From assembly GCF_041521385.1 (NCBI RefSeq), contig NZ_CP168006.1, positions 434,001-498,000 on the forward strand: DNA of 64,000 nucleotides, written 5' to 3'. The notes below the pieces were generated by a model. That model saw only the letters and a list, made by a program, of their open reading frames with translations. It was not told the DNA's origin and made no database searches. The translations under genes were made by a program, and so were the position numbers. This DNA comes from Alcaligenes faecalis (GTDB taxonomy: Bacteria > Pseudomonadota > Gammaproteobacteria > Burkholderiales > Burkholderiaceae_B). Positions 17,643 through 26,798 of the stretch are shown here, in pieces (position 1 is the first letter of the stretch; every line of letters starts with the position of its first letter).

Positions 17643-19151
17643 TCAGGGTTTTCTTTTGGCTTTGGGAGGTCGAGCAAGCTCGGAGATGATGCGCGCCAGT
17701 TTCTGCGCCGCTTCCCTCATTTGCTCTGGACTGAATGCGCTCAAACCCAGAATCAGCCCTGGGGGCCCCTCACCGGCGTGATACATGGCAGAGACCGGAC
17801 GCACGGCCACGCCCTCTTTCATGGCCTGCTGCGCCACCGCCACATCGTCAATCTGTACGGTCAACCACAAGACCGAGTGCATCCCTTGATCGCTGGGTTG
17901 CAGACGCGTCAAATCACTAGGCAAGACATCACGCACAATCTCAAAAAGGTGGTTACGGCATTGGGTGTAGATCCCGCGCATACGCCGAATATGGCGCTCC
18001 AGATGCCCCTCTGCAATAAAGCTGGCCAGGACATGCTGGTCTGCACTGGGCGGATGCCGATCCAGCAGAACGCGCGCTCCGCAAAAAGCCTGTACCAACG
18101 GTGGCGGCACAATCGCATAGCCCAGACGTAGCGAGGGAAACAGCACCTTGCTAAAGGTTCCCAGATAGATCACTCGCTCCGGGTCCAGGCCCTGCATGGA
18201 AGGAAAGGGATGACCGCAGTAGCGGAACTCGCTGTCGTAATCATCCTCGACAATCCAGGCGGATTTATCGCGTGCCCAGGCCAGCAAGGCATTGCGTCGC
18301 GCCATGCTCATGGGCATGCCCAAAGGGTATTGATGCGAAGGAGTCACAAAGGCGACCCGCGCATCGGCTTGCAAGCGTATGCCCGCAGCCACATCCAGCC
18401 CCTCTTCATCCACAGGCACACGAACCATACGTTCCGGCGAACCTACCGTATTCAAAATCGCGGTAATACCGGGATAAGCCGGGTTCTCCACCCAGGCGAA
18501 ATCCTGCCTGCTCATCAAGACCAGACAAGCCAGAAACAAGCCTTGCTGAGTGCCTGTCGTCACGATCACCTGTTCTGCCTCGCAACGCACCGAGCGTGAC
18601 CGGCGCACGTATTCCGCAATGGCCTCCCGCAAAGGCAAGGCACCCTGAGGATCACCATAACCGCCCGGCGCACCCTGACCATGTGCCCGTAAACGATTCC
18701 CCAAGCGTCGCCAGATCGGCCCTGGCGCAGCGGCACCCAATGGAATCGACACGGCAAACGGGGCTGACGGCAAAGGCTGAAATTGAGCTGCAACCGTATT
18801 GAATGGCTGGGCAGCGGGTGGTGCAGGCTGGGCAGGCAGCGATGCCGCCCTGCGCTTCTTAGCTCTTGTTTTGGGATTGGCCAGCGAGTGAGCAATATAA
18901 GTGCCCACGCCGGGTGAGGACTCCAGAAAGCCTTCGGCAATCAATTGCTCAAAAGCCTCTACAACCGTGCCACGGGCAACACCCAAGGATGCCGCCAAGG
19001 CTCGGGTAGAGGGTAAGGACTCACCCGGTTTGAGCGCACCATTTTTTACTGCTTCGCGCAGCTTCTGCGCCAACTGACGCCCCAGGGCTCCTTCGCTTCG
19101 GTCCAGCTCACCAAGAGATGGAACCTTTGGATTGTGGGCAGTGCGTGACAT
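17643..19151 (-). CDS. MocR/PdxR family regulator: GntR winged helix fused to an aminotransferase domain
   Basis: A 502-residue protein. Residues about 15-90 are a GntR-type winged helix (LKPGESLPSTRALAASLGVA, RGTVVEAFEQLIAEGFLESS), then a basic linker (110-130) and a fold-type I aminotransferase domain with TGTQQGLFLA, DDYDSEFRY and the PLP lysine in GTFSKVLFPSLRLGY. MocR proteins use PLP or its adducts as effector rather than as a catalyst. It is divergent from a PaiB-like gene; the 105-base gap contains GTGCCA-AAC-TGGTAC. Target pathway unknown. Confidence 0.9.
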   Translation of the reverse strand: MSRTAHNPKVPSLGELDRSEGALGRQLAQKLREAVKNGALKPGESLPSTRALAASLGVARGTVVEAFEQLIAEGFLESSPGVGTYIAHSLANPKTRAKKRRAASLPAQPAPPAAQPFNTVAAQFQPLPSAPFAVSIPLGAAAPGPIWRRLGNRLRAHGQGAPGGYGDPQGALPLREAIAEYVRRSRSVRCEAEQVIVTTGTQQGLFLACLVLMSRQDFAWVENPAYPGITAILNTVGSPERMVRVPVDEEGLDVAAGIRLQADARVAFVTPSHQYPLGMPMSMARRNALLAWARDKSAWIVEDDYDSEFRYCGHPFPSMQGLDPERVIYLGTFSKVLFPSLRLGYAIVPPPLVQAFCGARVLLDRHPPSADQHVLASFIAEGHLERHIRRMRGIYTQCRNHLFEIVRDVLPSDLTRLQPSDQGMHSVLWLTVQIDDVAVAQQAMKEGVAVRPVSAMYHAGEGPPGLILGLSAFSPEQMREAAQKLARIISELARPPKAKRKP

Positions 19152-19172
19152 GGCTTGTGGTCCATAAAAATA

Positions 19173-19187
19173 GTGCCAAACTGGTAC
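19173..19187. promoter_or_regulatory. Imperfect palindrome in the mocR-paiB divergent region
   Basis: GTGCCA-AAC-TGGTAC (one mismatch) with a further GGTCCA half-copy at about 19159-19164 upstream. It may be the MocR-type site. Weak evidence on sequence alone. Confidence 0.35.
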
Positions 19188-19256
19188 AGAGCAATGATCC
19201 AGAATAAATCAATAATAGACACATTGATCCTGAATCCCAAGCCCACAAAGACAACG

Positions 19257-19919
19257 ATGTATATCCCCGCACACTTCAATGAATCCCGGCCTGAAGCACT
19301 GCACGAACTGATCGCCCAGCATCCTCTGGGCATTCTGGTCGCCAATGGTAAAAGTGGTTTAAGCGCGAACCACCTGCCCTTCATGCTGCATCCCCAGGAA
19401 GGCGCGCAAGGGGTGTTGCACTGCCACGTCGCCAGAAACAACCCCGTGTGGCAAGACCTGAAGAACGGCGACGAAGTAATGGTGATATTCCGTGCAGGGG
19501 ATGCCTATATCTCCCCACAGTGGTTTCCCAGCAAGCTGGAAACACACAAGCAAGTCCCATCCTGGAACTACATCGTGGCCCATGCCTATGGGCAGGTAAG
19601 GATACGCGATGAAGAACGTTATGTTCGCGGTGCCGTGGCGCGTTTGACCCGTATCCACGAAGCCAGCCAGCATGTACCCTGGAAGATGACGGATGGCCCC
19701 AAGGACTATATCGACGCCATGCTCAAAGCCATTGTCGGAATTGAAATTGAGATCACTAGCCTGATCGGCAAAACCAAGCTGAGCCAGAATAAGGAGGCTC
19801 GGGATATGGAGGCGGCATCAGCTGCATTAATCAGCCAGGGAGATCATTTCATTGGCAGTGCAATGCAGGCGGTGGCAAGAGACAAACAGGCACAAGAGGC
19901 CAAGAAGTCAGCAAGGTGA
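19257..19919 (+). CDS. PaiB-like FMN-binding split-barrel protein
   Basis: A 220-residue protein starting MYIPAHFNESRPEALHELIA with the PaiB block HPLGILVANGKSGLSANHLP, then HVARNNPVWQ and SWNYIVAHAYGQVRI; FMN binding-fold strands are typical. PaiB was described as a negative regulator of sporulation and proteases in Bacillus; in proteobacteria its job is mostly undefined. The ATG at 19257 is chosen since family members start MYIP. The divergent MocR gene suggests joint control, often seen for such FMN proteins in vitamin B6-linked clusters. Confidence 0.85.
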   Translation: MYIPAHFNESRPEALHELIAQHPLGILVANGKSGLSANHLPFMLHPQEGAQGVLHCHVARNNPVWQDLKNGDEVMVIFRAGDAYISPQWFPSKLETHKQVPSWNYIVAHAYGQVRIRDEERYVRGAVARLTRIHEASQHVPWKMTDGPKDYIDAMLKAIVGIEIEITSLIGKTKLSQNKEARDMEAASAALISQGDHFIGSAMQAVARDKQAQEAKKSAR

Positions 19920-19950
19920 CAGCCCGTCGCAAAGTACAAACCACCCTGAT

Positions 19951-19979
19951 CTGACTATCCCCTTCTTGCTACTTATAAT
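19951..19979 (+). promoter_or_regulatory. Promoter of the Rrf2-family gene
   Basis: CTGACT (19951-19956), 17-base spacer, TATAAT (19974-19979). Transcription would start near 19986, directly in front of a large inverted repeat. Confidence 0.6.
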
Positions 19980-19988
19980 GTGACATCG

Positions 19989-20022
19989 TGCACCGGGACA
20001 CCCTCCCCCCTTCCCCGGTGCA
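19989..20022. promoter_or_regulatory. Inverted repeat at the Rrf2 transcription start
   Basis: TGCACCGGG (19989-19997) and CCCGGTGCA (20014-20022) are perfect nine-base arms with a 16-base loop. They lie between the predicted start site and the start codon, so this is either an operator for the Rrf2 protein or an RNA hairpin in the 5' leader. Confidence 0.55.
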
Positions 20023-20038
20023 TCACAAGGTCAAGAAT

Positions 20039-20500
20039 ATGAGAAGTGATAGCCGGCTCTCCCGCATGCTGCATGTTTTGCTGCACATGGCCAGACACGA
20101 TCAGCCATTTACCTCCGAGCAAATCGCCACTATGCTCAGCACCAATCCCGTAGTCGTACGACGCACCATGGCAGGCTTGCGCAAGGCAGGCTACGTGCGC
20201 TCCGAGAAAGGGCACGGGGGCGGCTGGACGCTAAGCTGTGATCTGAAAGAAGTCACGCTGCTGGACATACACAAAGCGGTTGGGGGGCCGCGCATCTTCT
20301 TTATCGGTCACGAGAACGAGAACCCAAGCTGCGGTGTCGCCAAAGTGGTTAACGCCGCCTTGGGCGATGTGCTCCAGGAAGCGGAGGCTCTGGTCATGCA
20401 AAGGTTGGAGGCCATTCCCTTGGCAGAGCTCTTGGCCGAGTTTGAACAGCTCTATAAGGCAGAAATGGCAGCGCTGGACAGAAGGATGGCGGAGCCATAA
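20039..20500 (+). CDS. Rrf2 family transcriptional regulator
   Basis: A 153-residue winged-helix regulator starting MRSDSRLSRMLHVLLHMARH; the recognition part TSEQIATMLSTNPVVVRRTM matches Rrf2 proteins of the YwnA type. Only one Cys (in NPSCGVAKV) is in the effector region rather than the three Cys that hold an FeS cluster in IscR/NsrR, so it probably does not bind a cluster in the usual way. It is convergent with a methyltransferase gene and next to a thioredoxin-reductase-like flavoprotein, the trio often seen with this subgroup. Confidence 0.85.
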   Translation: MRSDSRLSRMLHVLLHMARHDQPFTSEQIATMLSTNPVVVRRTMAGLRKAGYVRSEKGHGGGWTLSCDLKEVTLLDIHKAVGGPRIFFIGHENENPSCGVAKVVNAALGDVLQEAEALVMQRLEAIPLAELLAEFEQLYKAEMAALDRRMAEP

Positions 20501-20556
20501 TCCGCAGGCTCTGTTTGACTCAGAGCAGAAGCAATACAAGAACAAGAGATGAGCAA

Positions 20557-21252
20557 CTAGGCCTGATCCTCTGCGTAGGCTACCCAGCCCCGGAACGAGA
20601 GCCCTGCATAGAACAAGGCGGGTGCCATGAACCCGGCCTCCCGCAACAAGCCCTCTTCCTCCTGCGGGCTTAACAGCGTCAAATGCTGAGCCATATTTGA
20701 TGCAGAACTTATCGCTTCTGCCGTAGCTTCCGTCCCTGTAGCAAAGGCGATGGATCGGGCCAACCAATCCTCGGGGGCCCCCCCTTCTGGCCGACAATGA
20801 TGAGCCAACACAAGCGCCGCCCCCGGCTTCAAGCGGGCGTGCAAGGACTTCAACAGGGACAAGCGCTCTGCTTTTGACAAGAAATGCAGAGTTAATAGAC
20901 AAGTAGCACCGTCAAACAGTTCCAGCGGTGCATCATCCACATAGCCTGATATCAAATCCACTTGCGAACCCCAAGGCCCTAACACCTGTGCCGCCAGATC
21001 CAGCATGGCTTGCGAAGGATCGACTCCTACAAAAAACCAATCTGGGCGGGCTTGCGCAAAGGACTTCAACTCCAGCCCGCCACCTGCTGCCAGGACCAGA
21101 ATCCTGGCATTGCTCTTTGCCCGTTCGGAAAGCAGGATCAAGGCCATGCGATGAAGGTCATGGAAGCCTGGGATGCGCGGTGGCGTTGTATCGGCATACC
21201 GGGCAACCCAGGCAGGATCGCTAAAGGCTTGTACGGAAGTGGGTGTTTTCAT
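20557..21252 (-). CDS. Class I SAM-dependent methyltransferase
   Basis: A 231-residue Rossmann methyltransferase. Motif I ILVLAAGGGLELKSFAQARP, the acidic FVGVDPSQAMLDLA, and a later LLTLHFLSKAERLSLLKSLH are typical of small-molecule methyltransferases. The C-terminal LFYAGLSFRGWVAY is conserved in this subgroup. It lies 100 bases downstream of the flavoprotein on the same strand. Its substrate is unknown; the neighbours suggest a shared stress or detoxification role. Confidence 0.8.
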   Translation of the reverse strand: MKTPTSVQAFSDPAWVARYADTTPPRIPGFHDLHRMALILLSERAKSNARILVLAAGGGLELKSFAQARPDWFFVGVDPSQAMLDLAAQVLGPWGSQVDLISGYVDDAPLELFDGATCLLTLHFLSKAERLSLLKSLHARLKPGAALVLAHHCRPEGGAPEDWLARSIAFATGTEATAEAISSASNMAQHLTLLSPQEEEGLLREAGFMAPALFYAGLSFRGWVAYAEDQA

Positions 21253-21352
21253 TGAAATCCTGAACTGGTGTTAAGCAATGGCATGGGTACACCCTATTTC
21301 TGATATTGCTTGGTCTGCATGAAGCTTTCTACGCTTGGTATTGCTCTGCGCT

Positions 21353-22288
21353 TCATGCGACCTTTTCCGAGCTGGCTCCAGCCTGCTCCGCCAAGCCATA
21401 AATCAAGGAATGATGTGCCCCGCCCGCCGCCATTACCCCCGCAGCGGCTGCGAGGGTGGCGTTAGCCATGGGACTGGCAGCATCACCCGCCGCAAACACA
21501 CCCGGTACAGACGTGTGCTGCATGGAATCCACAGCAATAAAAGCCCCCGTAGGCCCCGCTGTCAGCTTGCAACCCAACTGTATGGCCAGGTCGCTGGCCA
21601 ACTCTGTTTTGGGTGCTACAAACAGGCCGGAAACAGCCACCATTCTGCCATCCTGCAAACGCAGCGCCTCCAGCCCCGGCTTGCTTCCCAACAACTCTGC
21701 AATCGGTGTCTTTTCGATCTGCACGCCACGCGCTCTCAGTTGGGCTTCCTGCTCTGCACTCGGTGTAAAGGCAGCTTGAGTGAACAAAGTGGTCGGCCCC
21801 CAATCTGGCACCAGCATGGCTTGATGCATAGCCAGTTCGCTGCTGGCCAATACCCCCAAAGGCTGCTGGTTCAGCTCAAAGCCATGGCAATAGGGACAAT
21901 GCAGCACACTGCTGCCCCAACGTTCCTGCATACCTGGAATATCCGGCAAGCTGTCCTTGACGCCAGTGGCCAGAATCAAGCGACTGGCACGGATGGTCTG
22001 AGCGTCCTCGGTCAATAGCTGAAACCCACCCTTAATAGCGCGAGCTTCCACAGCAAGCCCGGCTCGCTGCTCGGCCGTCCCATATTTCGCAAGCTGAAGT
22101 TTTGCCGTTGCCATGATAGCCGCTGGAGCCTGCCCATCCTGTCCCAGAAAGCCATGAGAGGCCTGGGCAAATCGATTCCGGGCTTGCCCCGCATCCAATA
22201 AAAGTACGCGCCGCCGCGCCCGACCTAATTGAATCGCCGCAGCCTGACCCGCAAAACTCCCACCGACGATGATGATATCGAAGTCCAT
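21353..22288 (-). CDS. Thioredoxin-reductase-like FAD/NAD(P)H oxidoreductase with CPYC motif
   Basis: A 311-residue flavoprotein. FAD-binding GGSFAGQAAAIQLGRARRRV at about 9-28, redox pair C-P-Y-C at about 131-134 (VLHCPYCHGFELN), and the second FAD block TSVPGVFAAGDAA. The NAD(P)-binding GxGxxG of thioredoxin reductase (GVLASSELA at 146) is altered, as in ferredoxin-flavin or Rrf2-linked oxidoreductases that lack tight NADPH binding. It pairs with Rrf2 and a methyltransferase. A role in disulfide or thiol chemistry is inferred. Confidence 0.85.
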   Translation of the reverse strand: MDFDIIIVGGSFAGQAAAIQLGRARRRVLLLDAGQARNRFAQASHGFLGQDGQAPAAIMATAKLQLAKYGTAEQRAGLAVEARAIKGGFQLLTEDAQTIRASRLILATGVKDSLPDIPGMQERWGSSVLHCPYCHGFELNQQPLGVLASSELAMHQAMLVPDWGPTTLFTQAAFTPSAEQEAQLRARGVQIEKTPIAELLGSKPGLEALRLQDGRMVAVSGLFVAPKTELASDLAIQLGCKLTAGPTGAFIAVDSMQHTSVPGVFAAGDAASPMANATLAAAAGVMAAGGAHHSLIYGLAEQAGASSEKVA

Positions 22289-22443
22289 AAATTCACCTTC
22301 TCTTTAACGTAGCTTTTCATGTTACGTATAAGAGAAAAACAGGTCAACTCATGAAACTATGTTTGTTACGATTTTAATTCGGGAATAGGAAGAAAGGCGT
22401 TACGCCATGCTGAACACAGCGCAACGCATATAAAGAATGTCGT

Positions 22444-23067
22444 TCAGGCAGCGGCTTCGGCTAACGCCTTGCGCACGGCCTCGCGCGCCCCTACCCGCTC
22501 CAGATAGGCACTAAGTTTAGGGAATTGGCTCATATCAACCGAGTCACCTTCCAGCCAGCCACCTACGGTGTACAGATACGCATCGGCCACGCTGAACTGC
22601 TCGCCCAGCACCCAGGGACCCACAATCCAGGATTCCAGGTAAGCTGCACACGCGGTCATGTTTTGCGGCACCTTGGCACGCATGGCTTCTTCCGCAGCCG
22701 GATCATCTGCCCAACGGGAACCACGGCGCTTGTGCGCGTGGGCCACATGCACGGTGGATGCCAAATAGCTGTGCAGCTCCTGCATGCGGGCGAACGCAAA
22801 GGGATCATTCAAAGGAGCCAGCTTGGCATCCGGAAAGCTCTGTGCCACAAAAGCCAGCAAAGCCGGGGTTTCCGTCAATGTTCCCTGCTCTGTCACCAGC
22901 GCCGGAACACGCCCCTTGGGATTGACGCGCAGAAACTCCGGGCTTTGCTGTTGATTCGCACCAAAATCCAGCTTGACCACATCAAAGTCAGCCCCTGCTT
23001 CATGCAGTGCAATATGCGTTGCAAGCGCGCAGGTCCCTGGCGCGCAATAGAACACCCAACGAGACAT
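22444..23067 (-). CDS. Glutathione S-transferase
   Basis: A 207-residue cytoplasmic GST starting MSRWVFYCAPGTCALATHIA with the bacterial beta-class type N-terminus (the Cys10-like residue in GTC), then NPKGRVPALVTEQGTLTETP as the glutathione site and a helical C-terminal domain. AGGAG precedes the ATG at 23065-23067; a longer frame has no ribosome site. It probably conjugates electrophiles. It is followed after about 270 bases by the tmRNA gene upstream on the same strand. Confidence 0.9.
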   Translation of the reverse strand: MSRWVFYCAPGTCALATHIALHEAGADFDVVKLDFGANQQQSPEFLRVNPKGRVPALVTEQGTLTETPALLAFVAQSFPDAKLAPLNDPFAFARMQELHSYLASTVHVAHAHKRRGSRWADDPAAEEAMRAKVPQNMTACAAYLESWIVGPWVLGEQFSVADAYLYTVGGWLEGDSVDMSQFPKLSAYLERVGAREAVRKALAEAAA

Positions 23068-23131
23068 GTCGATCTCCTCTTGTGCTGTAAATGAAGGGAT
23101 CATTATGACGCTAAAGTGTTGTTGAGCAATC

Positions 23132-23173
23132 AGAAAACAAGCAACCCAACAGCCGTTAAGCGGTTGGGTTGCT
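23132..23173 (-). terminator. Terminator of the tmRNA gene
   Basis: AGCAACCCAAC (23140-23150) and GTTGGGTTGCT (23163-23173) are perfect 11-base arms; on the minus strand the stem is followed by TGTTTTCTG. It lies 11 bases beyond the CCA of ssrA. Confidence 0.85.
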
Positions 23174-23183
23174 TGGGATATCT

Positions 23184-23545
23184 TGGTGGAGTCGGGGGGA
23201 ATTGAACCCCCGTCCGCAAGCCGTCCACAGACAGTTCTACATGTGTAGTCAATTAATTTTAAGTTTTAACCTTGGACTGTGCCAATTGACAGGCCTTTCC
23301 TTGGCGATCCACTAAGTTTTAGAACCGGACTTCGTGGCGCAGGCCGATTCGATTCTTTGTAAATGACACTGCTGTAGGTTGCCCTACCTAACCCAAAGAC
23401 AAATTAGTGCAGTGGCCCAGCCTTAAGCGGCTAGAGCGAAACGCTCGTCGTTGGCGTTTGTAGTTTTCCAGTGGATTTACGAGCGTACTGGTGCTCGACA
23501 CGCCCTGTGCTGCTTCTTGACCCACGTCGAAGCCATGTCGACCCC
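23184..23545 (-). ncRNA. ssrA: Transfer-messenger RNA (tmRNA), tag ANDERFALAA
   Basis: A one-piece tmRNA of 362 bases, minus strand, from GGGGTC at 23545 to GACTCCACCA at 23184. The 5' and 3' ends pair to form the acceptor stem, and the 3' part GGGGGTTCAATTCCCCC forms the T arm. The tag frame (23455 down to 23426, stop at 23423-23425) encodes ANDERFALAA, typical of beta-proteobacteria. It rescues stalled ribosomes with SmpB and marks the broken product for ClpXP. No intron or permutation is visible. Confidence 0.97.
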
Positions 23546-23690
23546 ATGTGGATTGGAAACCATAGCACATCGGCTACAAAATGTATAGTTCCTGGTGCTA
23601 GAATAAGCTTCTTCCGCGCTCTGGCTGAGTCCCCGCCAGAGCGTTTTTTCACGTACTTCACGCCTACCCATTTGTTTGGAGTCGCTTTTC

Positions 23691-24917
23691 ATGGCCCATC
23701 CCGCCAATCAAGCCAGAGGCCCATTAGGCTTTATCCTGCACGGCAGTCTTGTTACTCAAATTGTGATCGGTTTGGTCGCCGGTATTTTGTTGGGGCGCTT
23801 TGCTCCGGCAACGGCTCAATCGATTGCCTTGCTCGGCCAGTTATTTGTCTCTGCCTTGAAGTCGGTAGCGCCGATTCTGGTGTTTGTGCTGGTGATGTCT
23901 TCCATTGCCAATCAAAAAGCCCAGTCCTCCAGCCGCATGGGCCCTATTTTGCTCTTGTACGTGATGGGCACCTTTCTGGCCGCGCTGGTTGCCGTGATCG
24001 CCAGTTTCGCCTTCCCCGTCAAACTCAAACTGGATCTGGCCGACACCACACTGAACCCGCCCAGCGATATCACCGAAGTGCTGCTGGATCTGTTGACCAA
24101 CATTGTGGTGAACCCGATTGATGCCTTGCTCACCGCCAATTACATGGGTATTTTGGCGTGGGCCATTGCGTTGGGCCTGGCATTGAAACATGGTTCACAA
24201 AGCTCGCGTGACCTGCTCACTGATATGGCCAACTCGGTTTCCTCCCTGGTACGACTGGTGATTCGCTTCGCGCCGTTGGGGATTTTTGGTCTAGTGGCTG
24301 TAACTGTTGCAGAGTCTGGCTTTGACGCCCTGCGCCAATATGGCCTGCTACTGATTGTCCTGGTAGGCTGCATGCTGGCGGTCGCCCTGATCATCAACCC
24401 CTTGATCGTATTTGCCAAGTTGCGCCGCAACCCCTACCCGTTGGTATTGACTTGCCTGCGTGAGAGCGGTATCACGGCTTTCTTCACCCGTAGTTCCGCC
24501 GCCAACATCCCCGTGAACATGGCACTGTGCGAACGCCTGGGGCTGAATAAAGACACATACTCCGTTTCGATTCCGCTAGGTGCCACCATCAATATGGCTG
24601 GCGCCGCTGTCACCATTACCGTATTGACACTGGCTGCCGTTCACACACTGAACATTCAGGCTGACTTGCCTACTGCCTTGCTGCTGAGCCTGGTAGCCAC
24701 AGTGGCGGCTTGCGGTGCTTCTGGCGTGGCCGGTGGCTCGTTGCTACTCATTCCATTAGCATGCAATATGTTCGGCATCTCCGATGATATCGCCATGCAG
24801 GTTGTGGGTGTCGGCTTCGTGATTGGAGTGGTACAAGACTCGGTCGAAACAGCCTTGAACTCCTCAACCGATGTGCTGTTTACTGCTGCGGCAACGCTCG
24901 AGCCAGGTCGTGCCTGA
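23691..24917 (+). CDS. sstT: Serine/threonine sodium symporter SstT
   Basis: A 408-residue membrane transporter of the dicarboxylate/amino-acid:cation symporter family. The start [19 protein letters not shown] and the block [21 protein letters not shown] are diagnostic for SstT (as is the [20 protein letters not shown] region in the re-entrant loops). It imports Ser and Thr with sodium. The ATG at 23691 follows GGAG at suitable spacing; a TTG five codons upstream is unlikely. A terminator follows, so it is monocistronic. Confidence 0.93.
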   Translation: MAHPANQARGPLGFILHGSLVTQIVIGLVAGILLGRFAPATAQSIALLGQLFVSALKSVAPILVFVLVMSSIANQKAQSSSRMGPILLLYVMGTFLAALVAVIASFAFPVKLKLDLADTTLNPPSDITEVLLDLLTNIVVNPIDALLTANYMGILAWAIALGLALKHGSQSSRDLLTDMANSVSSLVRLVIRFAPLGIFGLVAVTVAESGFDALRQYGLLLIVLVGCMLAVALIINPLIVFAKLRRNPYPLVLTCLRESGITAFFTRSSAANIPVNMALCERLGLNKDTYSVSIPLGATINMAGAAVTITVLTLAAVHTLNIQADLPTALLLSLVATVAACGASGVAGGSLLLIPLACNMFGISDDIAMQVVGVGFVIGVVQDSVETALNSSTDVLFTAAATLEPGRA

Positions 24918-24938
24918 TTGATTACTCTGACCCACAAG

Positions 24939-24967
24939 GGGCCAGCCAATCAGGCTGGCCTTTTTTG
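24939..24967 (+). terminator. Intrinsic terminator after sstT
   Basis: GGCCAGCC-AATCA-GGCTGGCC followed by TTTTTT; perfect eight-base arms. Confidence 0.92.
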
Positions 24968-25249
24968 TATGTGCTCCAAACCCGATTGCATCAGACCAGA
25001 CACCAACCACCCTGCTTTGATGTCCGGGCATCTGCTGTCAAATACTTCCGCAGTCAGGCCATGCGCCGGCTCAACCCTGCCCCAGCACCATGTTCAGGCC
25101 GATGGGATCGTATATCATCATTCAGATGATCGCCCCCATGCCCTGCCACGGCTTCAATGTCGCCAGATCCTCACAAATTCCGGCCTACCAGAACTTACCG
25201 CCTGGACCGGCATGGTTGTCCACTTTGCCCGACTCAACAAGGAGCCAAG
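24968..25249. other. Intergenic region before the deoxyribosyltransferase-like gene
   Basis: About 280 bases without a credible gene. A proper ribosome site AAGGAG lies at its end. No hairpin or repeat was noticed. Confidence 0.6.
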
Positions 25250-25753
25250 ATGAAGCGTATCTATTTAGCGGGTCCTGACGTGTTTTTTAGCGATGCCACC
25301 GAGCGCGCCAAGCTGCACAAGCAATGGGTACGAGACTTTGGCTTCAAGCCCTTGCATCCCGTTGATCAGGAAGAAATCGAGGCTTCATCCATCTACCATC
25401 ACAATATCCGCCTGCTGGATCAGGCCGATGCCGTACTGGCGAATATCACTCCCTTCAGAGGAGCGGAAATTGATACTGGCACTGCTTTTGAAATTGGCTA
25501 TGCCGTGGCTCAGGGTTTGCCTGTTTTCACCTACCGTTCTACCGCCGATACGGTTCTGGATACCGTGCGCGAACACTACAGCCCGGTCGTACTGGATCCG
25601 GCCAGCCGGATATGGCGTGATCGCAATGGCGCACTTATTGAGGACTTTGGCCTGCCCTCGAACCTGATGGTGGCAATCAGCACAGAGTTCGTACATGGTA
25701 CGTTTACCGATGCCCTGATTGCCGCGCAGGATTATTTCAAAGCCATCAGCTGA
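25250..25753 (+). CDS. Nucleoside 2-deoxyribosyltransferase family protein
   Basis: A 167-residue protein starting MKRIYLAGPDVFFSDATERA. Typical blocks: LLDQADAVLANITPFRGAEI (with Asp for base contact) and DTGTAFEIGYAVAQGLPVFT, in which Glu of FEIGYA is the catalytic nucleophile. Family members either swap bases between deoxynucleosides or hydrolyse nucleoside monophosphates. The start follows AAGGAG. It stands alone on the plus strand, before the RpiR regulator 208 bases later. Whether it acts on free nucleosides or on 5'-phosphates is not clear. Confidence 0.88.
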   Translation: MKRIYLAGPDVFFSDATERAKLHKQWVRDFGFKPLHPVDQEEIEASSIYHHNIRLLDQADAVLANITPFRGAEIDTGTAFEIGYAVAQGLPVFTYRSTADTVLDTVREHYSPVVLDPASRIWRDRNGALIEDFGLPSNLMVAISTEFVHGTFTDALIAAQDYFKAIS

Positions 25754-25810
25754 TTCATGCGCAGAAAGAATTCTGCTTGGCAATCAAGGACAAATATTCA
25801 AACAGGTTTG

Positions 25811-25840
25811 AAATTAAACGTATTTTGGCAAAATTAAACG
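25811..25840. repeat. Direct repeat AAATTAAACG upstream of the RpiR gene
   Basis: AAATTAAACG occurs at 25811-25820 and again at 25831-25840, exactly 20 bases (two helical turns) apart, about 120 bases before the start of the RpiR gene. A TTTGAAATT half site adjoins the first copy. Likely a regulator site. Confidence 0.5.
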
Positions 25841-25961
25841 CAATAGACTCTCAGGTATGATGTGGCCCTGAAACCTTTAACCCGCCCACACGAACCAAAC
25901 AACAGGTTCCCCGCACCCCCCGCTTTTCTTGAATCAAAAAAACAGGGCTACGCCCAGCACC

Positions 25962-26798
25962 ATGCCAGACACCAGCAACATCTCCTTTCTTGACCGTGTA
26001 CGCGCCATCCTGAGTGACCTTCCCGCTTCCGAGCGACGCCTGGCCCAATTCACGCTGGACTTCTCGGGTGACCTGTCCAGCTACAACGCCTCAGAGCTGG
26101 CCAGCCTGGCCCAAGTCTCCAATGCCACCGTCACACGCCTGATCCGGCGTCTGGAATACGCGAACTACGAAGCGGCTCGCAAGCAGATTCGCACAGAGAG
26201 AACGGCTGACGCCTTCACCTCGCTCAGCCAAGCGCTGTCTGCGAGTGAGACCGCCTTGCAGACACACTTGCAAGACAGCTATAGCAAGCTGGGCAATACC
26301 TACCGCCATCTCTCCCACTCGGTTCTGCTGGAGGCCAGCCAGGCCATCGGCCGTGCGCGACAGGTGTGGCTGGTAGGTTTGCAGGCAAACTACTTTCTGG
26401 CCGGACATTTTCACTGGCATTTGTCAAAATTCATGCCAGGAGTACGGCTTATCCCGGAAGCAGGCCAGACCGTCTCCGACTACCAGACTGACATCCGGCA
26501 CCAGGATGTCGTGATTGTTTTTGATTTGCATCCACGCCCCAGCCACATGCCAGAACTGATCCAACGCCTGGAAACACGCTGCACAGACATCGTGTTGATC
26601 ACCGATCAGGATTATAAAGAGCGGCCCAAGACCCGCTGGTCCCTGCCCTGCCAGCCTGGACCTGAACCGCTACCGGATAACTCAGTGGCCGTTGCCAGTC
26701 TGTCCCATCTGTTGCTGTCCGAGATACTGAAAGTGCGTGGCGCTGATTGCCGCGATGAATCGGAACAAGAACTGGCCACAGCCGACGCGCTGTTTTGA
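25962..26798 (+). CDS. RpiR/MurR family transcriptional regulator
   Basis: A 278-residue regulator with an N-terminal HTH (NISFLDRVRAILSDLPASER, NASELASLAQVSNATVTRLI) and a SIS sugar-isomerase-like domain from about residue 120 (ARQVWLVGLQANYFLAGHFH, QDVVIVFDLHPRPSHMPELI). RpiR proteins sense sugar phosphates or related acids. The ATG at 25962 is chosen; a TTG at 25929 is possible. It precedes the acetate-permease operon by nearly 400 bases on the same strand, so a link is possible but not proven. Confidence 0.85.
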   Translation: MPDTSNISFLDRVRAILSDLPASERRLAQFTLDFSGDLSSYNASELASLAQVSNATVTRLIRRLEYANYEAARKQIRTERTADAFTSLSQALSASETALQTHLQDSYSKLGNTYRHLSHSVLLEASQAIGRARQVWLVGLQANYFLAGHFHWHLSKFMPGVRLIPEAGQTVSDYQTDIRHQDVVIVFDLHPRPSHMPELIQRLETRCTDIVLITDQDYKERPKTRWSLPCQPGPEPLPDNSVAVASLSHLLLSEILKVRGADCRDESEQELATADALF

